A DNA stretch of 8,068 nt. Origin: Anaerolineae bacterium. GTDB taxonomy: Bacteria > Chloroflexota > Anaerolineae > Aggregatilineales > UBA3940. Below, piece by piece: positions 1 through 6,747 of this stretch. The stretch covers positions 1 through 8,068 of the forward strand of contig JADZAD010000171.1 in NCBI GenBank assembly GCA_020852775.1, given 5' to 3'. The notes below the pieces were generated by a model. That model saw only the letters and a program-made list of their open reading frames with translations. It made no database searches and was not told where the DNA came from. Numbering within the stretch: position 1 is the first letter of the stretch; every line of letters begins with the position of its first letter. Made by a program: the position numbers and the translations under genes.

Positions 1-868
1 CAACCAGCGCATCGAGGCTTTCAAGGGGTGGGGTGAAGTCAGACGATGCCAGCCCCTGCAGCCGCATGATATCCGCATCGAAATCGGTTTCAAACTGGCC
101 GCTTTCCAGATAGGCGTCCAGATCGGCGCGATTGTACAGCGCGTCGCTGTTTTCCGGAAAGCCTGCTGCGGCGACGGGCAGCACTGCTGCCACCCAGTAG
201 CGGCCATCAGCGGTCAGGCCCTGAAACGTGTAGAACATCTCCCGGTTGTTGGCGTTCGTCAGGGCCTGCGAATACTGGGTCACATAGCGGATCCCTGTTC
301 CGCTGGCAAAAGCCACCGGCGTGGCCTGTGCCGCATACACCTGGGCAGCCCCCCAGATGGGAAGGAACGGATAGCCGAACTCAGGCTTCGTGACGGCTGG
401 ATCTGTGGCTACCTGTGCCAGCAGTGCAGCCTCACCGGCAATATCCGGTACCAGTTCCGCGTACTCCGCTACCGGGTAGACCATGATTACTGGCGTGTGG
501 AATGTCTCGCTGGGTGAATACCCTTGCAGGGTGAATGTGACGTATTCCGGGTTCAGGGCGAAGTTTGGCATGTCGGCTTCATAGGGCGTCGCCGGGATAA
601 CCTCATAGGTCGCCCCTGCTGCCAACCCGAACAGGCTGAAGGTGATGCCCTCGCCGGATACATCCGGTGCGGTCGCCTGTGTCGGTGCCGTGGTCTGCGT
701 CGGGACGGCTGGCGCCGCGGTCTGCCCGGCTGCCGGGCTGGCCTCCGTGGGAGGCTTAACGGCAGTCGAGCCTGAATCCGCTGCGGGGAATGGGAGGTTG
801 CAGGCCAGCCCTGACAGCAGCACAGCAGTCATCAGGATAAACAGGTGAACAGCTTTGCGGGTACACAT
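1..868 (-). CDS. Predicted lipoprotein of unknown function (C-terminus cut by window edge)
   Basis: The frame is open from the ATG at 868 down to base 1, giving 289 residues without a stop, so the C-terminus lies outside the window. The start follows AGAGGAGA at a suitable distance. Residues 1-22 are a short basic region then a hydrophobic stretch ending in SGLAC; Cys23 would be the lipidated residue. The -3 position is Gly rather than the usual Leu/Val, so the lipobox is slightly off consensus. Residues about 30-65 are a Pro/Thr/Ala/Gln-rich linker, typical of surface lipoproteins. A globular domain follows, with FPYLP-like (YPFLPIW) and QGLTADGRYWVAAVLP segments. I recall the latter from uncharacterised secreted proteins of Chloroflexota and relatives; no function is known to me. 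It lies 47 bases after the EthD-type gene and may be the last gene of that operon or separately expressed. The extracytoplasmic location is well supported; the role is unknown. Confidence 0.85.
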   Translation of the reverse strand, partial: MCTRKAVHLFILMTAVLLSGLACNLPFPAADSGSTAVKPPTEASPAAGQTAAPAVPTQTTAPTQATAPDVSGEGITFSLFGLAAGATYEVIPATPYEADMPNFALNPEYVTFTLQGYSPSETFHTPVIMVYPVAEYAELVPDIAGEAALLAQVATDPAVTKPEFGYPFLPIWGAAQVYAAQATPVAFASGTGIRYVTQYSQALTNANNREMFYTFQGLTADGRYWVAAVLPVAAAGFPENSDALYNRADLDAYLESGQFETDFDADIMRLQGLASSDFTPPLESLDALV

Positions 869-894
869 GCGAGGTATCTCCTCTGAGCCGCAGA

Positions 895-910
895 GCGCCA
901 CAGCGCCACA
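895..910. repeat. Short tandem repeat, 8-base unit twice
   Basis: GCGCCACA occurs twice head to tail in the 47-base gap between the EthD-type gene and the lipoprotein gene. A degenerate third copy (GCCGCAGA) lies just before it. It sits upstream of the lipoprotein ribosome binding site. It could be simple slippage or part of a regulatory site; nothing else in the sequence decides this. Confidence 0.45.
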
Positions 911-915
911 GACGG

Positions 916-1239
916 CTAATCAGCGCCCTGATGATAGACGGCTTCCAGCACTTCGGCAAACATAACCAGTGCATCTGAACCGGCGAATTCGAGCAGGAAA
1001 GCGCCCGCCTTGATGCCTTCAGGAGAGGTCAGTGCGCCTTCAAGCGCAGGCCGATCCGCGAAGAACAATTCAACACTGGCCTGGAAGGGCGCCGGGCCGC
1101 CCGGCCCACCAAAGATGGTGTTCACAGACTTGCGCTGCAGGCCAGGGAGGTCTTCGGCCATGATCAGAAACTGGTTGAATTGCTCGTCATAAAGCGCCCG
1201 CTGGCCCAGGCCGCGGAAAAGGACGATCACTTTGACCAC
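916..1239 (-). CDS. EthD-domain small protein (dimeric alpha/beta-barrel fold)
   Basis: This is a 107-residue protein read from a GTG at 1239; AGGAT about eight bases upstream serves as a weak ribosome binding site. The N-terminus MVKVIVLFR is the first beta strand of the EthD family. It is followed by the family's LPGL turn (residues about 31-34), a glycine-rich segment (GGPGGPAPF), a strand VELFFADR and a TSPEGIKAG segment near residue 72, all in the expected order. Family members usually act as homodimers in the cytoplasm. They range from accessory proteins of oxidative degradation (EthD of ethyl tert-butyl ether degradation) to cyclases and isomerases, so the fold does not give a reaction. 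The His usual in the HxPL segment of many members is absent here (FNQFLIM instead), so a catalytic role like theirs is not assured. The 19-base gap after the kinase stop places it in the same operon. Confidence 0.85.
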   Translation of the reverse strand: MVKVIVLFRGLGQRALYDEQFNQFLIMAEDLPGLQRKSVNTIFGGPGGPAPFQASVELFFADRPALEGALTSPEGIKAGAFLLEFAGSDALVMFAEVLEAVYHQGAD

Positions 1240-1258
1240 ACGGGTATCCTGTCGTTAC

Positions 1259-2176
1259 TCAGGCGGGCGAAACCGTCAGGGTACGGGCAAGCGTATCAAC
1301 TTCGTGGGCGCTGGCCGGATTGTATGTCGCGCCCGGCCGCTCTACGTTCAGCGCGCCAGAGGCCACCGCCCAGCGCAGAGTCTGGTCGAGAGGCCATTCC
1401 TGCAGCAGGCCGTAGATCACGCCCGCCTTGAACGCATCACCCGCCCCGGTACCGTCCAGCGGCTTGATACGCGGCGGCATAATTGTGTAGGCGCGTCCGT
1501 CCCGGTCAATGGCATAGGTCTCCCGCGGCCCATCAGTCTTGATGACGATCCCACCGCTGACGCGATGCAGATCAGCGGCCAGTCCTCGCGTGTCGATATC
1601 CGGATGATGTTCCCGCAAGGCCGCCGCTGAGTTGACCAGCGCAAGTGTGCCAGGCAGGGCCGGATGATCCAGTTCCCAGATGTCATTGACGACGATCGGT
1701 ACGCCCATCTGGACCGCCAGCTTCGCCGCCTCGATGCGCACAGGCTTCGGGCCGGATTGATCCAGTGAAAGGATGCGTGTCCCTCGCAGCATTTCCACGG
1801 TCAGGGGCTTCGTCGGCTGGACGTTCAGCCAGTACAGCATGAAGGCACGCTCACCATCCGGGGTAGAGATGCACCGGCAGAGCGGGGTTTTGATGTCGTC
1901 CCTCTGTTCGACGTAACGCGCATCGATCGTCGGGTATTCGGCCAGCCATTGCATGATCCACCGGCCGTGCTCATCCACCCCGATCGGATTACCGCCGATA
2001 CGGACTCGTACTTCCCAGTTCGCCAGCCAGATACCGGTATTGCCCGCGGCACCTCCCACGTTGTACAGGTCCTGGGTCGGGAAGGCAGCACGCTCTGCAC
2101 TGGGCACATGAGTGACCTCAATGAAGTTATCGACATCGAGTTCACCGAAGCAGAAGACATCGCAGGTGTCGGTCAT
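1259..2176 (-). CDS. PfkB/ribokinase-family carbohydrate or nucleoside kinase (copy 1)
   Basis: This 305-residue protein is predicted to transfer phosphate from ATP to a sugar or nucleoside hydroxyl in the cytoplasm. The open frame runs further upstream, but the ATG at 2176 is chosen for three reasons: GGAGG lies four bases before it, MTDTCDVFCFGE matches the usual beta-strand start of the family, and an earlier start would overlap the preceding gene. The first PfkB signature is seen at residues 41-53 (GGAAGNTGIWLAN). The second is at about 241-252 (LDGTGAGDAFKAG), with Asp247 of GAGD as the expected catalytic base and the GAG as anion hole. Length is normal for the family (about 300). It follows a clear paralogue by 10 bases. 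The substrate cannot be read from sequence; ribose, fructose, ketodeoxygluconate and nucleosides are all handled by relatives. Confidence 0.9.
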   Translation of the reverse strand: MTDTCDVFCFGELDVDNFIEVTHVPSAERAAFPTQDLYNVGGAAGNTGIWLANWEVRVRIGGNPIGVDEHGRWIMQWLAEYPTIDARYVEQRDDIKTPLCRCISTPDGERAFMLYWLNVQPTKPLTVEMLRGTRILSLDQSGPKPVRIEAAKLAVQMGVPIVVNDIWELDHPALPGTLALVNSAAALREHHPDIDTRGLAADLHRVSGGIVIKTDGPRETYAIDRDGRAYTIMPPRIKPLDGTGAGDAFKAGVIYGLLQEWPLDQTLRWAVASGALNVERPGATYNPASAHEVDTLARTLTVSPA

Positions 2177-2186
2177 ACGGCCTCCG

Positions 2187-3101
2187 TTATGTGGGCTCCG
2201 CGCGGAGCGTGCGGGCGAGTGCCTCGGTTTCCTCACGGGTAGCGAGATGGCTGGTCGCGCCGACGTGCCGCACCTTGAGCGACCCGGCAGCGACACCGAA
2301 GCAGACTGCGTTCTCCAGGCTCCAGCCCTGCAGAAGGCCATAGGCCAGGCCCGCGCGCAGTGCGTCACCCGCGCCGGTTGCATCCACAACCTCGACCTTC
2401 GGAGGCGTCACAGTGAAGGTGGAACCGTCGCGCCGGATTACGTAGACCGGTTTGGCGCTATCCGTCAGGATGGCGATCCCCCGGTTGACCTCGCGCAGGG
2501 CGTGGACATGCTTCCGCACATCAACACCCGGCAGACGTCCGCGGATCAGGTCAGCGGAGTTATGGATGATGGTCGTGAGAGGCAGCGTAGGGTGGGCCAG
2601 CGTGACAATATCACTGACGAGGATATCCGGCACGCCATGGGCATGGGCGATCTCAGCGGCTTCCAGCGGCTTGTCGGAGGCGTGGCGATCCCCTAGCAGG
2701 AAGCGTGCCCCGTCGAGCATCTCCGTGGTCAGCGGGGTCTCCGGTGAGAGATGAAACCAGAAGTTCAGGAACGTGCGCTGGCCGTCCGGGGTAACCATCA
2801 CCCGGCAGATCGGTGTACGCACATCAGCCCGGCGCTCAAGATAGGTGAGATCGAGAGTGGGGATACGTTTGAACCGCTCGATGACCAGATCGCCGTATTC
2901 GTCGTAGCCGAGTGTCCGCCCGGAGAAACGCACCCGGGTCCCGAAGTGAGCCAGCCAGGCGGCAGTGTTCGCCATACCGCCACCGGTGTGGTACTCGTCC
3001 GCTGTGGCCCACGCGGGCCTGTCCGGTGCGGGCAGGTTCGGCATCCGGATGATGTTATCGACTGCAACAGGGCCGTAACAGAAGGCATCACAGTCGGACA
3101 T
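2187..3101 (-). CDS. PfkB/ribokinase-family carbohydrate or nucleoside kinase (copy 2)
   Basis: This 304-residue kinase is collinear with the next gene downstream from first to last residue. Both start DxFC(F/Y)G, both carry TPDG(E/Q)R near the middle and both end in a TLARTL/ALARTL helix, so they arose by tandem duplication. Glycine motif one is GGGMANTAAWL (residues 40-50). Signature two is DATGAGDALRAG, with catalytic Asp246 preserved. The region between the signatures, which forms the substrate lid and pocket, differs markedly between the copies, suggesting different substrates or a heterodimer. The start at 3101 lies six bases after the creatininase stop. Only a distant GAGAGG (about 12 bases away) precedes it, so translation is probably coupled to the upstream gene. 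Kinase chemistry is well supported; the substrate is unknown. Confidence 0.9.
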   Translation of the reverse strand: MSDCDAFCYGPVAVDNIIRMPNLPAPDRPAWATADEYHTGGGMANTAAWLAHFGTRVRFSGRTLGYDEYGDLVIERFKRIPTLDLTYLERRADVRTPICRVMVTPDGQRTFLNFWFHLSPETPLTTEMLDGARFLLGDRHASDKPLEAAEIAHAHGVPDILVSDIVTLAHPTLPLTTIIHNSADLIRGRLPGVDVRKHVHALREVNRGIAILTDSAKPVYVIRRDGSTFTVTPPKVEVVDATGAGDALRAGLAYGLLQGWSLENAVCFGVAAGSLKVRHVGATSHLATREETEALARTLRAEPT

Positions 3102-3107
3102 TGCAGG

Positions 3108-3854
3108 TTAAGTCCTCTCGTGGTGGGACGACCCGGCGGCCTGAAGCATACGGGCTATCAGGGCCAGGCCCTCTTCGCGGATAGCGTCGTTCAACGCCGC
3201 ACCATAAGCGGCGGTCGCGCGGCGGGGGAACCGGCGACGAATATAAGGAGGCAGGGCGTCAGCACCGGGTAGTTCGACCATCTCCGGAGCATCGGCCATG
3301 TTCACCATGTGCGGATAATGATGCAGCATCAGCGAGGTCTCGAACTCCGCCGCATGGTCACCGGCATAGGGCCAGGTCTCCTCAGGGCTGTCGCCCGCTT
3401 CGATGCGCCCCTCGATCAGGTCGGCTTCACTGAGCAGCCGGGCATACAGGCCTTCCACTGTAGCCAATCCCCGCCCGATAGCCGCGTAATGCTGCGGCTC
3501 GTAATGGCCGGACAGGCACAGCACCGCCTTGAAACCCAGAGACGCCAGCCCGGTGCAGATATCCGCTACCATCGCTTCCATGGTTGACTCGCGGATACTG
3601 GAAATCGTCCCGGCAAACCCGTTCTCTGTGCACAGGTTGCGTGAAATACCGTACCATAGTGGCGGCGCGATCAGGCAGCCGCTTGCCGCGGAAAGCTCCT
3701 CGCAGACCCGAATTGACAGGTAGGAATCAAGGCCAACCGGCAGATGGGTGGCGTGCCATTCAATCGTCCCCACCGGCAGGAGGGCCAGAGGCTTCGCGTT
3801 GATCGTCGCCTGCAGCAGATGGGCAGGCAGGTCAGCGAGGTAGACAGGTTGCAT
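3108..3854 (-). CDS. Creatininase-family metal-dependent amidohydrolase
   Basis: This 248-residue protein should be a cytoplasmic, divalent-metal hydrolase acting on cyclic amide or related C-N bonds. The family includes creatininase, the archaeal flavin-pathway formamide hydrolase and the mycofactocin peptidase. The N-terminal motif LLPVGTIEWHATHLPVGLD supplies the expected metal ligands Glu32, His34 and Asp43. GHYE at 116-119 supplies His117 and Glu119, spaced as in Pseudomonas creatininase. The motif DHAAEFETS at 166-174 is the conserved C-terminal part of the active site. GHYE, rather than the commoner GHGGN, resembles true creatininases, but neighbouring genes (two PfkB kinases, a sugar permease) do not fit creatinine breakdown, so the substrate is open. 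ATG at 3854 is chosen because the family begins here; further upstream the frame crosses the promoter region. No ribosome binding site precedes it. First gene of the minus-strand operon. Confidence 0.92.
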   Translation of the reverse strand: MQPVYLADLPAHLLQATINAKPLALLPVGTIEWHATHLPVGLDSYLSIRVCEELSAASGCLIAPPLWYGISRNLCTENGFAGTISSIRESTMEAMVADICTGLASLGFKAVLCLSGHYEPQHYAAIGRGLATVEGLYARLLSEADLIEGRIEAGDSPEETWPYAGDHAAEFETSLMLHHYPHMVNMADAPEMVELPGADALPPYIRRRFPRRATAAYGAALNDAIREEGLALIARMLQAAGSSHHERT

Positions 3855-3861
3855 GCCGGAT

Positions 3862-3890
3862 AGTGTACTTGACGACCGGGGTGCTGCCAA
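3862..3890 (-). promoter_or_regulatory. Sigma-70-type promoter of the creatininase operon
   Basis: On the minus strand, TTGGCA (3890-3885) and TACACT (3867-3862) are separated by exactly 17 bases. Only seven bases (ATCCGGC) separate the -10 box from the ATG at 3854, so transcription would begin at or within a base or two of the start codon and the message would be essentially leaderless. The absence of any purine-rich ribosome binding site before the ATG agrees with this. It is a prediction from box match and spacing only. Confidence 0.5.
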
Positions 3891-3895
3891 CAAAT

Positions 3896-3922
3896 CTAAT
3901 CGGAGCCACACATCCGAATTAG
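3896..3922. promoter_or_regulatory. Dyad-symmetric candidate operator in divergent intergenic region
   Basis: CTAATCGGA (3896-3904) and TCCGAATTAG (3913-3922) form an inverted repeat of nine paired positions with one extra A, around an eight-base centre. It lies between the divergent creatininase operon and the permease gene, just upstream of the minus-strand -35 box. It overlaps TCTAAT (3895-3900), a possible plus-strand -10 box whose upstream TTGACG (3869-3874) is 20 bases away, longer than ideal. A regulator bound here could control both directions. No regulator gene is present in the window. Confidence 0.35.
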
Positions 3923-3930
3923 TGAGTGCA

Positions 3931-3942
3931 TTCAGGCCTGAA
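3931..3942. promoter_or_regulatory. Perfect 12-base palindrome, candidate operator
   Basis: TTCAGGCCTGAA is a perfect palindrome 50 bases before the permease start and separate from the 3896-3922 dyad. Its position suits a regulator site for the permease gene. A 12-base palindrome can also occur by chance, so confidence is low. Confidence 0.3.
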
Positions 3943-3991
3943 GTACTGTAAACTGAGGAGGGGTGCGGCCATTTTGCCAGGGAGCAGGTCG

Positions 3992-4918
3992 ATGTCAGAT
4001 ATGTCAGTTGAGCAGGGCCTCCGCATGAACCATGCCAGCGTACATCGCAGCGATACGCGGAAGCGGCTGGGCAGGCGTATCGCGGATGTGGCACTCACTG
4101 CGGTTGTCTACCTGCTGATCGCCATTGTGTTCGGCGCCCCGATGTGGTGGGCTCTCGCCAACAGCTTCCGCCCGACGAACGTCATCTTCGAGCATGTCTA
4201 TCCCGTGACGTGGGAGGCGTTTATCCCGACGGGCTTCACCCTGCGGAACTATATCAGTGTGCTGCGCCTGATCCCGGGGCAGACGTACCGCAGCCTGCCC
4301 CTGCTGCATCACGTGGGGATCAGCGTGGCGAGCGCGGGCATTATCGTACTGCTGTCGCTCGTCTTCAATACCATGGCCGCCTATTTCTTTGGCCGCCTGA
4401 AGTTCCCCGGTAAGCAGATTCTGCTGGTGTACGCAATCGCTACAATGATGATCCCGGAGCAGGTAATCCTCGTCCCGATGTTCTTTGTGGCTCGTGAGCT
4501 CCATCTGGTGAATTCGTTCTGGGCACTGGTGGTGCCGTTCTATGCCAGCCCGTTCGTTACTTTCGCGCTGGCCCAGTTCATTGCCAGCAACATCCCCATC
4601 GAGCTTGATGAAGCCGCGATCGTGGATGGCGCCAACCGGTGGCAAATCCTCTGGCATGTGATCGTGCCCGGCATCGTGCCCGGCTTGCTGACCATGTCCC
4701 TGCTGGAGTTCCAGAACCAGTGGAATACCTTCTACTGGCCGCTTATCATCATTTTCGACGAATACCTGCAGCCGATCCAGATCAACCTGGCGGTGAGAGG
4801 CAGCGCGAGCGGTACCGGGCTGGCAACTATCGTCATCGCCTCGCTCCCCGTGATTATCCTTTTCCTGTTCTTCCAGAAGTACTATATGGAGAACATCTCT
4901 CTGACCGGGATGCGCTGA
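3992..4918 (+). CDS. Carbohydrate ABC transporter permease, MalG type
   Basis: This 308-residue inner-membrane subunit is of the kind that, with a MalF-type partner, a solute-binding protein and an ATPase, imports sugars or related solutes. Hydrophobic segments lie near residues 32-56, 107-133, 141-164, 174-198, 228-246 and 276-296, the six expected. The cytoplasmic coupling (EAA) loop is clear at about 203-227, with DEAAIVDGANRWQ then IVPG, which contacts the ATPase. The ending in a short NISLTGMR tail is characteristic of MalG-type subunits. ATG at 3992 follows GGGAGCAGG and gives a normal length. A GTG at 3926 would add 22 residues of uncharacteristic sequence; ATG at 4001 or 4025 is also possible. 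No MalF partner, binding protein or ATPase is adjacent, and a terminator follows directly, so it is transcribed alone. Its divergent arrangement with the creatininase operon suggests a linked substrate. Confidence 0.92.
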   Translation: MSDMSVEQGLRMNHASVHRSDTRKRLGRRIADVALTAVVYLLIAIVFGAPMWWALANSFRPTNVIFEHVYPVTWEAFIPTGFTLRNYISVLRLIPGQTYRSLPLLHHVGISVASAGIIVLLSLVFNTMAAYFFGRLKFPGKQILLVYAIATMMIPEQVILVPMFFVARELHLVNSFWALVVPFYASPFVTFALAQFIASNIPIELDEAAIVDGANRWQILWHVIVPGIVPGLLTMSLLEFQNQWNTFYWPLIIIFDEYLQPIQINLAVRGSASGTGLATIVIASLPVIILFLFFQKYYMENISLTGMR

Positions 4919-4946
4919 AGCCCCGAAGCTCCGCTATGATCGCGTG

Positions 4947-4975
4947 ACAGGGGCTTGCAGGCCCCTGTTATCTTT
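4947..4975 (+). terminator. Intrinsic terminator after the permease gene
   Basis: ACAGGGGC (4947-4954) pairs perfectly with GCCCCTGT (4961-4968) around the six-base loop TTGCAG. It is followed by TATCTTT. It lies 28 bases after the permease stop codon. Confidence 0.8.
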
Positions 4976-5031
4976 CACAGTACGGTAGGTTTTGAGAGGC
5001 CCTGTAGAGTTTCTGATGGCATCCACGAGGC

Positions 5032-5037
5032 TATACT
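5032..5037 (+). promoter_or_regulatory. Possible -10 box for the DUF4173 gene
   Basis: TATACT matches the -10 consensus at five of six bases and lies 29 bases before the ATG, downstream of the permease terminator, where a promoter is needed. No good -35 box is seen (GTTTCT at 17 bases spacing), so it is tentative. Confidence 0.3.
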
Positions 5038-5066
5038 GCCACACAGAAAACAGGGAGGTATACCTT

Positions 5067-6674
5067 ATGTTTGATGTTTCCCGGATACGTCTGCCGCTGA
5101 TGCTTCTGCTGGCCGGGCTGCTGCTGGGCCTGGCAGGAGATCAGCTTTTCTACGGTCGCCCCGTGGGCATTTCCTTTGCGATCTTCATCACGCTGCTGGT
5201 GGTCACGCTGCTGGTGCTGGCACTGCGGGAAGAGGCCGGTGTCACCGTGGCTAACCTCTGGCTGATCGTGCCTTTGCTCTTCCTCGCAGCGATGACAACG
5301 GTACGGGCAGCCCCGCTGCTGGTGCTACTGAATACCAGCGGAACGCTGATCCTGCTCGCTTTGCTGGTGGTCTCGCTGACGGGTGGACGCCTGTTCGATC
5401 TCGACTTTGGCGGATACCTGCTGCGCCTGCTCGAAAGCCTGCTCGCCGCGATCCTGCCAGTCCCGCTTCTGATACGGGCGCTGGACAGGCTGCGCCATCA
5501 CTCAGCCGGTGAGAGGGGAGTGGTAGCACGGCAGGTCGTGATCGGCGTTGCCATTGCGCTGCCTATCCTGCTCGTGTTTACCGCGCTGCTGGCCTCCGCG
5601 GACCTGATCTTTGACAACATGGTGCAGGGCGTTCTACGGTCGCTGCGCATACCGGACTTCGTCGGGCATATCATGGTCACACTGCTGCTGTCATGGTGTG
5701 TGGTGGGGCTGTTCGCCGTGGCACTGCGTCGAGGCTCTGGCGCAGCCAGTGATGAAGCCGGGCAGGAGGCTGCCAAAGCCGAAAACCCGGCCAGTGAGTC
5801 CGTATCCGGGCTGGTTCAGCGGCTGCGCCGGCTGATCGGGGTGGTCGAATCCTCTGTGGTGCTCTTCAGCATCGATGCGCTCTTTCTGCTGTTCGTCGCC
5901 ATCCAGTTCGCAGCCCTCTTCGGCGGAGAGGCATTTCTGCGGAGCCAGGGACTGACGTATTCCGAATATGCGCGGCGAGGGTTCTTTGAACTGGTAGCGG
6001 TGGCGATCCTCACCCTCTCACTGATACTCGTGCTGGACTTCATCACTCACCGCGAGACTCGCAAACACTACCGGCTGTTCGTGATCGGAAGCACGGTGAT
6101 GGTTGCGGCCTCGATCGTCATGCTTGTCTCCGCCTTTCTGCGGATGAATCTATATGAAATCGCCTACGGTTTCACCCGCCTGCGCCTGCATACACACATA
6201 TTCATGGTGTGGCTGGGCCTGCTTCTCGTCTATTTCGCGATCCTTCTGGCGCTGCGCCGGACGCGCCTGCTGGCGAGTGGTGTGTTGATCTTCTCGCTGG
6301 GGTTTGCCGCTACGCTGGATATCCTGAACCCGGATGCATTCATCGTGCAGCAGAATCTGCGTCGCTACGCCGCCGGTGAGGTGCTCGACGTGGCTTATCT
6401 GGGCAGCCTCTCTTCCGATGCTACCCCCGGCCTGCTGCCCTTGCTCGATGACTACGGAGACGACATCAGGCAGTCAGCCGGGCCGTGGCTGCGCTACCAG
6501 CTAGACAGGCTGGACATCAGACAGCAGAACGCCGGGTGGCCGTCCTACCAGGTGAGCATCAACCGGGCTTACGCCCTGCTGGACGCTCGCCGCACTGAAT
6601 TGGAGGGGTTTGACCCGGAGCAGCGCTGGTACACTCAGAGTACCAGTGAGGGTGACAGCAACCAGGGGGACTGA
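5067..6674 (+). CDS. DUF4173 polytopic membrane protein
   Basis: This 535-residue protein has many hydrophobic segments (for example about 8-24, 34-53, 62-78, 83-104, 122-138, 157-176, 200-221, 261-286, 307-325, 336-357, 375-396 and 401-417). A charged loop rich in Ala/Glu at about 222-256 is probably cytoplasmic. The DUF4173 core is recognisable: YARRGFFEL (301-309), SAFLRMNLYEIAYGFTRLR (355-373) and NPDAFIVQQNL (421-431). It is followed by a soluble C-terminal part with DVAYLGSLSSDATPGL, all in family order. No biochemical function is established for the family as far as I know. ATG at 5067 is chosen because GGGAGG lies eight bases before it and a transmembrane helix follows; the frame is open to a TTG at 4992, but that would place a poorly conserved extension across the promoter region. 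It stands alone between two terminators. Confidence 0.9.
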   Translation: MFDVSRIRLPLMLLLAGLLLGLAGDQLFYGRPVGISFAIFITLLVVTLLVLALREEAGVTVANLWLIVPLLFLAAMTTVRAAPLLVLLNTSGTLILLALLVVSLTGGRLFDLDFGGYLLRLLESLLAAILPVPLLIRALDRLRHHSAGERGVVARQVVIGVAIALPILLVFTALLASADLIFDNMVQGVLRSLRIPDFVGHIMVTLLLSWCVVGLFAVALRRGSGAASDEAGQEAAKAENPASESVSGLVQRLRRLIGVVESSVVLFSIDALFLLFVAIQFAALFGGEAFLRSQGLTYSEYARRGFFELVAVAILTLSLILVLDFITHRETRKHYRLFVIGSTVMVAASIVMLVSAFLRMNLYEIAYGFTRLRLHTHIFMVWLGLLLVYFAILLALRRTRLLASGVLIFSLGFAATLDILNPDAFIVQQNLRRYAAGEVLDVAYLGSLSSDATPGLLPLLDDYGDDIRQSAGPWLRYQLDRLDIRQQNAGWPSYQVSINRAYALLDARRTELEGFDPEQRWYTQSTSEGDSNQGD

Positions 6675-6697
6675 TAATACCCGGCCCGGCCATCGGG

Positions 6698-6747
6698 CTA
6701 AAGGAGAAAAGAAACGGGGCTTGAAACCGTGTGTCTCAAGCCCCGTT
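6698..6747 (-). terminator. Strong intrinsic terminator of the 140-residue gene (possibly bidirectional)
   Basis: AACGGGGCTTGA (6713-6724) pairs perfectly over 12 bases with TCAAGCCCCGTT (6736-6747). Read on the minus strand, the stem is followed by TCTTTTCTCCTTT, a U-rich tract. The stem starts on the base after the TAG stop of the minus-strand gene. On the plus strand the bases after the stem are not U-rich, so termination of the DUF4173 transcript here is less certain. Confidence 0.8.

Noticed and set aside
2177..2389. Upstream extension of the first PfkB kinase (71 more residues in the same frame)
   Set aside because: It lies wholly inside the preceding kinase gene in another frame, has Arg/Ser-rich shadow composition, and a strong GGAGG plus family-typical start lies at 2176.
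3926..3991. GTG start adding 22 residues to the permease
   Set aside because: The additional residues do not look like a permease N-terminus, and the ATG at 3992 has a ribosome binding site; not excluded outright.
3855..4094. Upstream extension of the creatininase homologue (80 more residues)
   Set aside because: It would cross the divergent promoter region and overlap the permease start; the family N-terminus is at 3854.
4004..4657. 217-residue minus-strand open frame
   Set aside because: A His/Gln/Arg-rich shadow of the clearly coding permease gene on the other strand.
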